Below are positions 1 through 5,303 of a stretch of 5,400 nt of DNA, in pieces. The DNA comes from Burkholderiales bacterium (GTDB lineage: Bacteria > Pseudomonadota > Gammaproteobacteria > Burkholderiales > JAEUOS01), in NCBI GenBank assembly GCA_947456845.1, contig CANGUJ010000300.1, forward strand, positions 1-5,400, in the 5' to 3' direction. A program made the translations under genes and the position numbers. How positions within the stretch are numbered: position 1 is the stretch's first letter; the number at the start of each line of letters is the position of its first letter. Below the pieces are notes generated by a model that was not told the origin of the DNA, made no database searches, and worked only from the letters and a program-made list of their open reading frames with translations.

Positions 1-216
1 GGCCAGGCTCGACGCCGTGCTGGAATCGGCTCGGGCGCGGGCCGGGGTCGTGGTGAGCGCAGCTGCGGTCACAAGGGCCGGCAGGGTGGCTCGGAATGGC
101 GTCATGGCCAGGGCGTCGAGAAATCGCCGGCGAGAAGCATCGACGATCGTGCGTGTCTCCGCGATTGCGGTCTGGACGCGAGAGTGGCCCGGGGGCGATT
201 CGCAGGGATTTTTCAT
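1..216 (-). CDS. 5' part of a gene for a Tat-exported protein (function unknown, runs off the left edge)
   Basis: The minus-strand frame opens with ATG at 216-214 and stays open for 72 codons to the window edge. The predicted N-terminus has a long polar n-region of about 27 residues, then the twin-arginine motif SRRRFLDAL at residues 28-36, matching the Tat consensus S-R-R-x-F-L. A moderately hydrophobic, Ala/Leu/Thr-rich stretch (about residues 37-57) follows, ending in a signal-peptidase-like ARA before Asp-Ser-Ser near residue 63. Tat signals export folded, often cofactor-bearing proteins to the periplasm. A good Shine-Dalgarno sequence (AAGGA on the minus strand, near 224-228) lies about 7 nt before the ATG and supports this start. 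The mature domain is outside the window, so no function can be given. The gene diverges from the regulator at 359. The rightward frame that is open through this stretch is a high-GC shadow. Confidence 0.8.
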   Translation of the reverse strand, partial: MKNPCESPPGHSRVQTAIAETRTIVDASRRRFLDALAMTPFRATLPALVTAAALTTTPARARADSSTASSLA

Positions 217-217
217 G

Positions 218-256
218 ATGCGTTCCTTATCCTGGGTGGCAGATGCAGGAACGCAT
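218..256 (-). promoter_or_regulatory. Perfect 10-bp inverted repeat covering the RBS of the Tat-signal gene
   Basis: ATGCGTTCCT at 218-227 and its exact reverse complement AGGAACGCAT at 247-256 are separated by 19 nt. In the leftward transcript the downstream arm contains the AGGA ribosome binding site and ends 1 nt before the ATG at 216-214, so folding would hide the RBS. As DNA, the same repeat could be a dimeric repressor's operator, and the divergent HTH regulator gene next door is an obvious candidate. Sequence and geometry are seen directly; the regulatory role is inferred. Confidence 0.5.
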
Positions 257-318
257 GCTGGGCCCGGGCGGCCGCGGGTACAAGCAAAAGCGACGACGTT
301 ACGGGTCACGCGACTTGG

Positions 319-337
319 AGTATCGTCACGGGATACT
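319..337. promoter_or_regulatory. Dyad AGTATC-N7-GATACT, possible operator/-10 region of the HTH regulator gene
   Basis: AGTATC (319-324) and GATACT (332-337) form a perfect 6-bp inverted repeat with a 7-nt spacer, ending 21 nt before the regulator's ATG. The right arm also resembles a -10 hexamer (4 of 6 matches to TATAAT), but no convincing -35 lies at normal spacing. The spacer is part of CGTCACGGG (324-332), which nearly repeats CGTTACGGG at 297-305, 27 bp upstream. A dyad this close to a Cro/C1-type regulator gene fits autoregulation, but this is inference from position only. Confidence 0.35.
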
Positions 338-358
338 TTTCAGTGCGCAGGTCATCCC

Positions 359-1105
359 ATGAGCACAACCGCCGACCTCATCGCCCACCTCAAGTCCGAG
401 CTCAAGGCCGCCGGTGTCACCTATGCCACCGTCGCGGCGCGGCTGGGCATGGCCGAATCCAGCGTCAAGCGCATGTTCGCCAGGGGCGGCGACATGCCGG
501 TCTCGCGCATCGACGAGATCTGCCGCATCATCCACCTGGACTTCGCCGACCTCGCGCGCCGCGTCGCCGACACCCAGCCCCTCATGCAGGAGCTCACCCT
601 GGCGCAGGAGAAGGCGGTGGTGGCCGACCGCACCCTGCTGGCGGTGGCCGTCTGCGTGCTCAGCCAGATGCCGGCAGAGGAGATCCTCGGCACCTACGAC
701 CTCACCGAGGCGCAGCTGGTCAAGTCGCTCGCCCGGCTCGACCGCATCGGCGTGATCGACCTGAGGCCCGGCAACCGCTACCGGCTCAAGGTGGCGAAGG
801 GATTCCGCTGGCTGCCGCACGGGCCGGTGATGGAATTCTTTCGCAAGGAGGTGCTGGGCGACTACTTCGCCGGCGGTTTCGACGGCGAGTCGGAAATGCT
901 GATGGTGGTGCACGGTGAAATCGGCCACGGCCTGGCCAATTCCTTCCGCGAACGGCTCATGCGCGTCGGCCAGGATTTCGCCAACCAGCACCTGGCCGAC
1001 CAGAAGCTCCCGCCCGACCAGCGCCGACCTTACACCATCGTCATCGGCATGCGCTCCTGGCTCATGCATGCCCTGGCGGAGATGCGCCGCGGGCGCGGGA
1101 TGTGA
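359..1105 (+). CDS. Cro/C1-type helix-turn-helix transcriptional regulator with long C-terminal domain
   Basis: The 248-residue protein is a likely cytoplasmic DNA-binding regulator. Residues 21-41 (TYATVAARLGMAESSVKRMFA) have the pattern of an XRE/Cro-C1 helix-turn-helix: an Ala-rich first helix, the Gly-Met turn, then Ser-Ser-x-Lys-Arg in the recognition helix. Residues about 92-144 look like a second, winged-helix-type fold: an LTEAQLVKSLARL helix pair, then IGVIDLRPGNRYRLK as a beta wing. The rest, to residue 248, is mixed helical with no motif I recognise and may be a sensing or dimerisation part. Simple XRE repressors are often near 100 residues, so this is a long form. The ATG at 359 is chosen because the HTH starts about 20 residues later and AGGT (349-352) sits 6 nt upstream; the open frame continues further upstream but over the divergent promoter region and Tat gene. 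It faces the Bug gene tail to tail. The target is unknown; self or the divergent gene is likely. Confidence 0.85.
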   Translation: MSTTADLIAHLKSELKAAGVTYATVAARLGMAESSVKRMFARGGDMPVSRIDEICRIIHLDFADLARRVADTQPLMQELTLAQEKAVVADRTLLAVAVCVLSQMPAEEILGTYDLTEAQLVKSLARLDRIGVIDLRPGNRYRLKVAKGFRWLPHGPVMEFFRKEVLGDYFAGGFDGESEMLMVVHGEIGHGLANSFRERLMRVGQDFANQHLADQKLPPDQRRPYTIVIGMRSWLMHALAEMRRGRGM

Positions 1106-1110
1106 CGGGT

Positions 1111-1156
1111 GCCCGGGCGGCGCCGGGCCGCGGCGGGCGTGTGGGGGCGCCGGCGC
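1111..1156. terminator. GC-rich stem-loops between convergent genes, weak terminator candidate
   Basis: The 55-nt gap between the convergent stops (1105 and 1161) contains GCCCGG (1111-1116) pairing with CCGGGC (1123-1128) across a 6-nt loop, and the 10-bp palindrome GCGCCGGCGC (1147-1156). Neither is followed by a T-run on either strand, so these are not classic intrinsic terminators. The tail-to-tail position is the main support. Confidence 0.25.
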
Positions 1157-1160
1157 AGGT

Positions 1161-2141
1161 TCAATCCGCCTTGGCGCCCGACTCCTTGACGATCCGTGTC
1201 CACTTGACCAGTTCGGCGGCGGTGAAGTCGTTGAACTCCTTCACCGACATGACCGTGATCTCCATGCCCATGGCGGCGAAGCGTTGCCGGGTATCGGCGT
1301 CCCTGAGCATGGCGGTGGTGACCGACGAAATCCGGTTCACCACCTCGGCGGGCAGACCGGCCGGGCCGCTCACGCCCCACCACGGCCGGATGTCGAAGCC
1401 GGGCACGGTCTCGGCGATCGGCGGCACCTCGGGCGCGATCGGGCTGCGCTGGGGCGTGGCCACGCCCAGGGCGCGCAGCCGGCCCTCCTTGACATGCGGG
1501 TAGGCCACCGGGACATGGTAGAAGCTCATCGACACCTGGCCGCCGAACAGGTCGGCGAATCCCTGCGACATGTTCTTGTACGGCACATGCACGATGTCGA
1601 TGCCGGCCATGGATTTCAGCAGCGCGCCCGACATGTGCGGCGAGGTGCCGGAGCCTGCCGAGATGTAGGTGAGCTTGCCCGGATTGGCCTTGGCATAGGC
1701 GATCAGCTCGGCCATGTTGTTGATCGGCAGCTTGGGGTTGATCACCAGCATGTTGGGAGCGGTGGCGAGCAGGCCGATGTGGGAAAAATCCCTGAGCGTA
1801 TCGAACGGCAGCTTGCCGTAGAGCGCCGGGTTGGTGGCGTGCACCGCGCTGGTGGACAGGGTGAGCGTGTAACCGTCGGCCGGCGCGCGCGCGACGAATT
1901 CGCCGGCGATGTTGCCACCGGCGCCCGTCTTGTTCTCGACCACGATGCCTTGGCCAAGCGCCTCGCCGAGCTTTTGCGCGTACAGCCGGCCGAGCACGTC
2001 GGTGGTGGTGCCGGTGGAATAGGGCAGCACCAGGCGGATCTGCTTGTTGGGATACGTTTGCGCCAGCGCCGGGTTGGCGCCCAGCACGGCGAGCGCGGCC
2101 AGGCCGCAAGCGGTCATGATGCGCGAAAGGGTTTCATGCAT
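1161..2141 (-). CDS. Bug/TctC-family tripartite tricarboxylate transporter substrate-binding protein
   Basis: The 326-residue protein has the usual Bug/TctC length. It is predicted to be a periplasmic receptor that binds an organic acid or similar small solute and presents it to a TctA/TctB-type permease. A Sec signal occupies residues 1-27, with ALA|Q as the cleavage site. Family landmarks follow in order: the first ligand-loop region PYSTGTTTD (40-48), ENKTGAGGNIAGEFVA (69-84), ADGYTL (88-93), YAKANPGKLTY, SAGSGTSPHMSG, HVPYKN, and GGQVSMSF. The first loop is unusual: most family members, including the second Bug protein here, have a Gly-Gly pair where this one has Gly-Thr. The start at 2141 is supported by GGAG (minus strand, 2152-2149) 7 nt upstream. 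No permease gene is in the window, as is common for these orphan receptors in Burkholderiales. It lies 78 nt downstream of a GST gene in the same direction. The family is certain; the ligand is not predictable. Confidence 0.95.
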   Translation of the reverse strand: MHETLSRIMTACGLAALAVLGANPALAQTYPNKQIRLVLPYSTGTTTDVLGRLYAQKLGEALGQGIVVENKTGAGGNIAGEFVARAPADGYTLTLSTSAVHATNPALYGKLPFDTLRDFSHIGLLATAPNMLVINPKLPINNMAELIAYAKANPGKLTYISAGSGTSPHMSGALLKSMAGIDIVHVPYKNMSQGFADLFGGQVSMSFYHVPVAYPHVKEGRLRALGVATPQRSPIAPEVPPIAETVPGFDIRPWWGVSGPAGLPAEVVNRISSVTTAMLRDADTRQRFAAMGMEITVMSVKEFNDFTAAELVKWTRIVKESGAKAD

Positions 2142-2219
2142 GGCTTGTCTCCAGTGTTGTGTGCGGCGTGCAGGCCGCTGGCGGGAATGTACGCTTAAAT
2201 CCGCATTCGCCGTTTCGGT
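2142..2219. other. 78-nt gap between GST and Bug genes, with a short hairpin
   Basis: This gap separates two leftward genes. GCGGC (2163-2167) and GCCGC (2174-2178) can form a 5-bp stem with a 6-nt loop, without a following T-run in the leftward direction. A short AT-richer patch (TTAAAT near 2195-2200) could hold part of a promoter for the Bug gene, but I find no convincing -35/-10 pair. The only strong element is the GGAG ribosome binding site of the Bug gene. Confidence 0.3.
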
Positions 2220-2840
2220 CTAGACCAGCGGCAGCATCACGTGGGTGCGGAAGGCAGGGCGTTCCTGCAGGCGCTCGTACCAGCGTTTCAGGTTCGGGTA
2301 GTCGCCGTGTGGCATAGGCAACGCGTACCAGCGGTAGGTGAAGCAGCCCACCGGGATGTCGCCCATGGTGAAGGCCTCGCCGGCCACATAGGGCCGGTCG
2401 GCCAGGCGCGTGTCGAGGATCTGCATGATGGCCTCGGTCTTCAGGCGTTCGGCTTCGATGGCTGGCGGGTCGCGCTTGTCCGGCGGCGTGCGGATCATGC
2501 CCCAGAACAGCGGCGTCATCGGCACGGCCAGGGTGGAGGTGGCCCAGTCCATCCAGCGGTCGCCGTCGGCGCGCACCCGCAGGTCCTCCGGCCACAGGGA
2601 GCCTGCGCCGTGCTTGGCCGCCAGGTAGCGCACGATGGCGTTGGATTCATAGAGCACGAAGCCGTCGTCGTCGATCACCGGCACGCGGCCGTTCGGATTC
2701 ATCGCCCGGTACCAGGGCTCGTTGACCCCGCCGTAGTGCAGCCCGGCGTCGATGCGCTCGTGCGGCAGGCCCAGTTCGGCCACCGTCCACATCACTTTTT
2801 GCACATTGACCGAACTGGTCCTGCCCCAGATTTTCAGCAT
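2220..2840 (-). CDS. Glutathione S-transferase family protein, thioredoxin-fold N-domain plus helical C-domain
   Basis: The 206-residue protein has normal length for a cytosolic bacterial GST, an enzyme that activates glutathione for conjugation, dehalogenation or peroxide/disulfide chemistry. The N-terminal thioredoxin-like domain (about 1-80) has the opening strand MLKIWGRTSSVNVQKV, with Ser9/Ser10 in the usual catalytic Ser/Cys position. The cis-proline loop is RVPVI (52-56, Pro54), and Glu65-Ser66 in LYESNAIVRYL is the classic site for the gamma-glutamyl part of glutathione. The all-helical C-terminal domain (about 88-200) carries the N-capping box TMGD at 158-161. The start at 2840 is set by the family N-terminus; the same frame is open upstream, but those residues do not look like a GST. 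The RBS is weak (GAAG about 11 nt upstream). It lies between another GST gene and a Bug gene, all leftward. The substrate cannot be told from sequence. Confidence 0.93.
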   Translation of the reverse strand: MLKIWGRTSSVNVQKVMWTVAELGLPHERIDAGLHYGGVNEPWYRAMNPNGRVPVIDDDGFVLYESNAIVRYLAAKHGAGSLWPEDLRVRADGDRWMDWATSTLAVPMTPLFWGMIRTPPDKRDPPAIEAERLKTEAIMQILDTRLADRPYVAGEAFTMGDIPVGCFTYRWYALPMPHGDYPNLKRWYERLQERPAFRTHVMLPLV

Positions 2841-2896
2841 GATGGTTGTCGCTTCTTTAGTGACATGAAACAAGGTCGCCCTGACCGGCGCGCCTA

Positions 2897-2917
2897 ATCT
2901 ACCTGATCTACCTGATC
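2897..2917. repeat. Short tandem repeat, 9-bp unit ATCTACCTG, 2.3 copies
   Basis: ATCTACCTG occurs at 2897-2905 and 2906-2914, followed by ATC at 2915-2917. It lies in the non-coding gap between the two GST genes, directly before the REP-like palindrome. No function is evident; slippage duplication is the simplest origin. Confidence 0.7.
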
Positions 2918-2920
2918 GGC

Positions 2921-2942
2921 AAGGGGTCAGACCCTTCCCGGC
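2921..2942. repeat. REP-like palindrome with GGGTC-A-GACCC core
   Basis: The core GGGTC-A-GACCC (2924-2934) is a perfect 11-bp palindrome around A2929; with its flanks, AAGGG (2921-2925) pairs with CCCTT (2932-2936) around a 6-nt loop. I recall GGGGTCAGACCC-type elements as recurring intergenic palindromes in many proteobacterial genomes, often near REP-associated tyrosine transposase genes; this recollection is unchecked. The adjacent CCGGC (2938-2942) pairs with GCCGG (2951-2955), making another small hairpin just past the stop of the upstream GST gene. It could limit read-through between the two GST genes, but no T-run follows. Confidence 0.45.
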
Positions 2943-2955
2943 TGACCGCCGCCGG

Positions 2956-3681
2956 CTAGCGGTCGAGCTCGGGGTAATGCCGGAAGATTCCGCTCTGGTT
3001 GAACGGGATGCGTTGTTTCGATGCGAGGTAGCGCGCCACATTCGGCACCCGCGCGACGGCCTCGTGCAGCGCGACCAGGTTCGGGTAGTCGGCCTCCACC
3101 CCGGCCATGGTGCGCGGAAACGCGTAGCGCAGCCCCGCGATCAACTGGAACATCGACAGGTCCACGTAGGTGAGCCGCCGGCCGATCATGTGCGCCGGAC
3201 CTGCCGGGTTGCGGGCAAGCACCTGCTCGAAGTAACCCAGGTACTTCGGCAGCCGGTGCTTTCGGAAGGCCGCCGCGTACTTGCGGGCTTCGGGTTTCTG
3301 GTCCTCGTAGTAGAGGTGCGTGGCGATCGGGTGGTGGGTGTCGTGGATTTCATCGACGAAATCCGCCAGGGTGAGTTGCAACTGGTGCGCCCGGCGCCGG
3401 GCGGCGGCATCGCGCGGCACCAGCTTGAGCGAGGGGCCCAGCCAGGCGAGGATGTTGGCCGATTGCGCCACCGTCTCGTCGCCCGCCACCACGAAGGGCG
3501 GCGCCAGCGGCGCGTTCGGCGCACCGGACTGCATCAGCTTCATCATCGCCGCCACGCCGCCGCCGCGCGAGGCGGGCAGTCGCGCGACGTCGACGTAATC
3601 CGCGCCGGCGGCCTCGAAGGCCAGGCGCACGAACTCGCCGCGACCCTGGATGCCGGGCCAGTAGTAGAGCTTGTATTGCAT
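2956..3681 (-). CDS. Glutathione S-transferase family protein, Tyr-type (alpha/mu/sigma-like) N-terminus
   Basis: This 241-residue GST-fold protein differs clearly from its downstream neighbour. The N-terminus YKLYYWPGIQGRGEFVRLAF resembles the alpha/mu/pi/sigma layout, where a Tyr near position 7 activates glutathione and a GRGE/GRAE turn follows; here Tyr6/Tyr7 and Gly13-Arg14-Gly15-Glu16 are present. The expected cis-proline is in APPFVV (60-65), and Gln73-Ser74 of QSANIL is the glutathione gamma-glutamyl site. The C-terminal helical domain (about 92-215) has the N-capping box TYVD at 171-174. A conserved-looking tail, FNQSGIFRHYPELDR, ends the protein. The start at 3681 gives the family N-terminus directly and has AAAGAG on the minus strand about 6 nt upstream. 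The gene diverges from the second Bug gene across 100 nt and may lead a three-gene leftward unit. Family confident, substrate unknown; a non-catalytic GST-fold role is possible. Confidence 0.92.
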   Translation of the reverse strand: MQYKLYYWPGIQGRGEFVRLAFEAAGADYVDVARLPASRGGGVAAMMKLMQSGAPNAPLAPPFVVAGDETVAQSANILAWLGPSLKLVPRDAAARRRAHQLQLTLADFVDEIHDTHHPIATHLYYEDQKPEARKYAAAFRKHRLPKYLGYFEQVLARNPAGPAHMIGRRLTYVDLSMFQLIAGLRYAFPRTMAGVEADYPNLVALHEAVARVPNVARYLASKQRIPFNQSGIFRHYPELDR

Positions 3682-3781
3682 CGGGACTCTTTCGGGAAGT
3701 CGGTGGTGCCCCGAGTCTATAGCGCGCCGCGGCGATTACACTGGCGGCTTGTTCCCGTGATGCGGCCGCGCTTTGCAACCC
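3682..3781. promoter_or_regulatory. 100-nt divergent promoter region between GST and Bug genes
   Basis: Two genes start outward from this spacer, so it must hold promoters or be traversed by read-through. CTATAG at 3717-3722 gives TATA-containing -10 candidates on both strands (TATAGA leftward, TATAGC rightward), but neither has a good -35 at 16-18 nt. CGCCGCGGCG at 3725-3734 is a perfect 10-bp palindrome beside it. No clear Shine-Dalgarno sequence precedes the rightward ATG at 3782. Assignment rests on position more than on motif quality. Confidence 0.35.
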
Positions 3782-4753
3782 ATGAAGACGAGAAACCTCC
3801 TGTTAAGCCTGGCCCTTCTGGCCTGGCCCCTCCTGGCCCCGGCCCAGGCCCAGCCCTGGCCCAGCAAGCCGATCAAGCTGATCGTGCCCTTTCCGGCCGG
3901 CGGCCCGACCGATCTGGTGGGCCGCGAGGCCGCCAACATCCTGCGCGCGGCGCTGGGCCAGGCGGTGGTAGTGGAAAACCGCGCCGGCGGCAACGGCACG
4001 GTGGGCCTCGAAGTGCTGGCCAAGTCGGCGCCGGACGGGTACACCATCGGGCTTACGGCGATCACGCTGTCGATCGCGCCGCATCTGGGCCAGGCGCCGT
4101 TCGACCCGTTCAAGGACTTCGCGCCGATCACCAACCTGGTGTCGATGACGCCCATCGTGGTGGCCAATCCGGCGCTGCCGGCCAACAACCTCAGGGAGGT
4201 GGCGGCCTATGCGCAGGCCAACCCGGGCAAGCTGGCCTTCGGCACGCCGGGGGTGGCGACGATTCCGCACCTCGGTGCGGAAATGCTGCAGAAGGCCGGC
4301 AACTTCAAGCTGCTGCATGTGCCCTTCAAGGGCGCCACCCAGCAGATCCAGGACCTGATCGGCGGCTCCACGCTGCTCGATTTCCAGAGCTCGCTGGTGG
4401 TGGCCCTGCCGCAGGTCAAGGCGGGCAAGATCAAGCCCATCGCCGTGCTCACGGCCAAACGCGCACCGCAGCTGCCCGAGGTGCCCACGGCGGCGGAGTC
4501 GGGCTTCCCGAGCGTGATCGTGGCGCCCTGGTTCGGCATCGGCGGCCCTGCGGGGATGCCGGCCGACATGGTGAAGAAAATGCATGAGGCGCTCGTCAAG
4601 GGCATGCAGGGCAAGGAAGCGGTGGACCGTTTCACCGCCATCGGCGCTGCCATCAGCACCCATGCCTCGCCCGAGGAATTCACCGCCTATATCAGGAGCG
4701 AGTACAACCGCTGGGGCGAGGTGATCCGTGCCGCCAACATCAAGGCCGAGTGA
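3782..4753 (+). CDS. Bug/TctC-family tripartite tricarboxylate transporter substrate-binding protein (second copy)
   Basis: The 323-residue protein is a predicted periplasmic solute receptor with all family landmarks. The Sec signal covers residues 1-23 (MKTR start, Leu-rich core, AQA|Q cleavage). Next come the canonical ligand loop PFPAGGPTD (36-44), ENRAGGNGTVG (65-75), APDGYT (83-88), YAQANPGKLAF, GTPGVATIPHLGAEML, HVPFKGATQQIQDLIGG, and the LPEVPTAAESG stretch seen in most members. The Asp at position 44 and the Gly-Gly before it fit the usual binding pocket for carboxylated solutes. The ATG at 3782 is chosen because it gives a normal signal peptide; an in-frame TTG at 3773 adds three residues, and neither has a strong RBS. 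It is clearly a paralogue of the Bug protein at 1161-2141 but not a recent duplicate, since the two differ throughout. No TctA/TctB genes are present; it may share a permease encoded elsewhere. The ligand is unknown. Confidence 0.95.
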   Translation: MKTRNLLLSLALLAWPLLAPAQAQPWPSKPIKLIVPFPAGGPTDLVGREAANILRAALGQAVVVENRAGGNGTVGLEVLAKSAPDGYTIGLTAITLSIAPHLGQAPFDPFKDFAPITNLVSMTPIVVANPALPANNLREVAAYAQANPGKLAFGTPGVATIPHLGAEMLQKAGNFKLLHVPFKGATQQIQDLIGGSTLLDFQSSLVVALPQVKAGKIKPIAVLTAKRAPQLPEVPTAAESGFPSVIVAPWFGIGGPAGMPADMVKKMHEALVKGMQGKEAVDRFTAIGAAISTHASPEEFTAYIRSEYNRWGEVIRAANIKAE

Positions 4754-4800
4754 CCCGGCGCATGGCGCCGCGCGCGGCTCCCGGGTCGAACGGCGCGCCC

Positions 4801-5202
4801 ATGCCCCCTGACGATGAGGAAGGCTGGCAGCCGGGCCAGTCGCCCAGCGTGCGCGACGCGCTGGTGCTGCTGGGCTCGGCGGCTTTGTGTTGCGCCCTCT
4901 TTTACTTGTGGCTGGGCGAGATCGGGCCGGCGCTGGGCTATGGTGCGCTGACCGGTTTCGGCCTCGCCGCCATCGGGGCCGAGTTCTACAAGTTCGTGCG
5001 CAGCTATCGGCTGGAAAATCCAACGCGCAGCACGTCGGCGGCGTTGCAAAGTCTGGTCGCGCAATCGTTCAGGATCGGCTTTTTCTCCACCTTTCGCATG
5101 ATCATCGGCGAGATCATCAAGCTTCTGGGCATCAAGCTGCTGGTGTCGCTGGTGATCGCGCTGACGGCGGCGTTTCTCGCCGGACGGCATTACCTGTCCT
5201 GA
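4801..5202 (+). CDS. Small predicted inner-membrane protein, function unknown
   Basis: I do not recognise this 133-residue protein. It has an acidic, Pro-rich N-terminus (MPPDDEEGW) and hydrophobic segments at about 20-38, 42-60 and 108-127, likely transmembrane. The loop between the second and third (about 64-105) is basic and polar, with RSYRLENPTRSTSAALQSLVAQSFRIGFFSTF, and so probably cytoplasmic. The C-terminus is short (GRHYLS). The start is uncertain: an in-frame GTG at 4750 overlaps the preceding Bug stop and has AAGG 4 nt upstream, and an ATG lies at 4762, but the residues before 4801 are Arg/Ala/Pro-rich as expected of translated GC-rich spacer. It directly follows the Bug gene in the same direction and is probably co-transcribed. 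It is too small and lacks the architecture of TctB or TctA, so it should not be called the missing permease subunit. Confidence 0.7.
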   Translation: MPPDDEEGWQPGQSPSVRDALVLLGSAALCCALFYLWLGEIGPALGYGALTGFGLAAIGAEFYKFVRSYRLENPTRSTSAALQSLVAQSFRIGFFSTFRMIIGEIIKLLGIKLLVSLVIALTAAFLAGRHYLS

Positions 5203-5203
5203 A

Positions 5204-5230
5204 GGCGACCTGCCGGCCGGCCCTGTTGCC
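5204..5230 (+). terminator. Imperfect GC-rich hairpin after the membrane-protein gene, weak terminator candidate
   Basis: GGCGAC (5204-5209) can pair with GTTGCC (5225-5230) with one G-U pair, enclosing the 10-bp palindrome GCCGGCCGGC (5212-5221). It begins 2 nt past the stop codon. There is no T-run downstream, so it is not a classic intrinsic terminator. Confidence 0.2.
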
Positions 5231-5246
5231 CGGTGCGGGTCGAACT

Positions 5247-5272
5247 ATCGGCCCGTGCCGATGTCTGAGACA
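5247..5272. promoter_or_regulatory. Two abutting perfect palindromes upstream of the right-edge gene
   Basis: ATCGGC (5247-5252) and GCCGAT (5257-5262) form a 6-bp stem with the 4-nt loop CCGT. Sharing its last base is TGTCT-G-AGACA (5262-5272), an 11-bp odd-centred palindrome. Together they cover 26 nt, ending 31 nt before the ATG at 5304. Possible roles are regulator operators or an RNA hairpin in the leader; no T-run follows, so a terminator is less likely. Symmetry is seen directly; function is inferred. Confidence 0.35.
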
Positions 5273-5303
5273 CTTCGCTCTTGATGCATCGCCTCCCACG
5301 GTC

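Noticed and set aside
17..358. Rightward open frame extending the HTH regulator upstream by 114 codons
   Set aside because: The extension runs antisense to the Tat-signal gene and across the divergent spacer, has an Arg/Ala-rich composition without domain features, and the HTH fold starts right after the ATG at 359.
326..1069. Long leftward open frame opposite the HTH regulator
   Set aside because: His/Val/Ala/Gly-rich shadow of a real high-GC gene; no recognisable domain.
915..2198. Long rightward open frame of 427 codons across the Bug gene
   Set aside because: It lies antisense to a certain Bug gene and its product is His/Gly/Arg-rich low-complexity, as expected for a GC-rich shadow.
2897..2942. 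CRISPR array or insertion-sequence end
   Set aside because: The repeat unit is only 9 bp with no spacers, and no transposase, terminal inverted repeats or target duplication are visible.
2977..4587. Very long rightward open frame (536 codons) spanning the GST gene and the second Bug gene
   Set aside because: It covers one real gene in antisense and another in a shifted frame; the composition is Gly/Arg/His-rich and has no family features. The length is due to rare stop codons at high GC.
3803..5023. Long leftward open frame opposite the second Bug gene
   Set aside because: An antisense shadow of a complete Bug gene; Arg/His/Gly-rich with no domain.
4801..5202. TctB (small permease subunit) for the Bug receptors
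   Set aside because: TctB has about four membrane helices and usually 140-180 residues, and it normally precedes a large TctA gene; this protein has three predicted segments with different spacing, and no TctA follows it directly.
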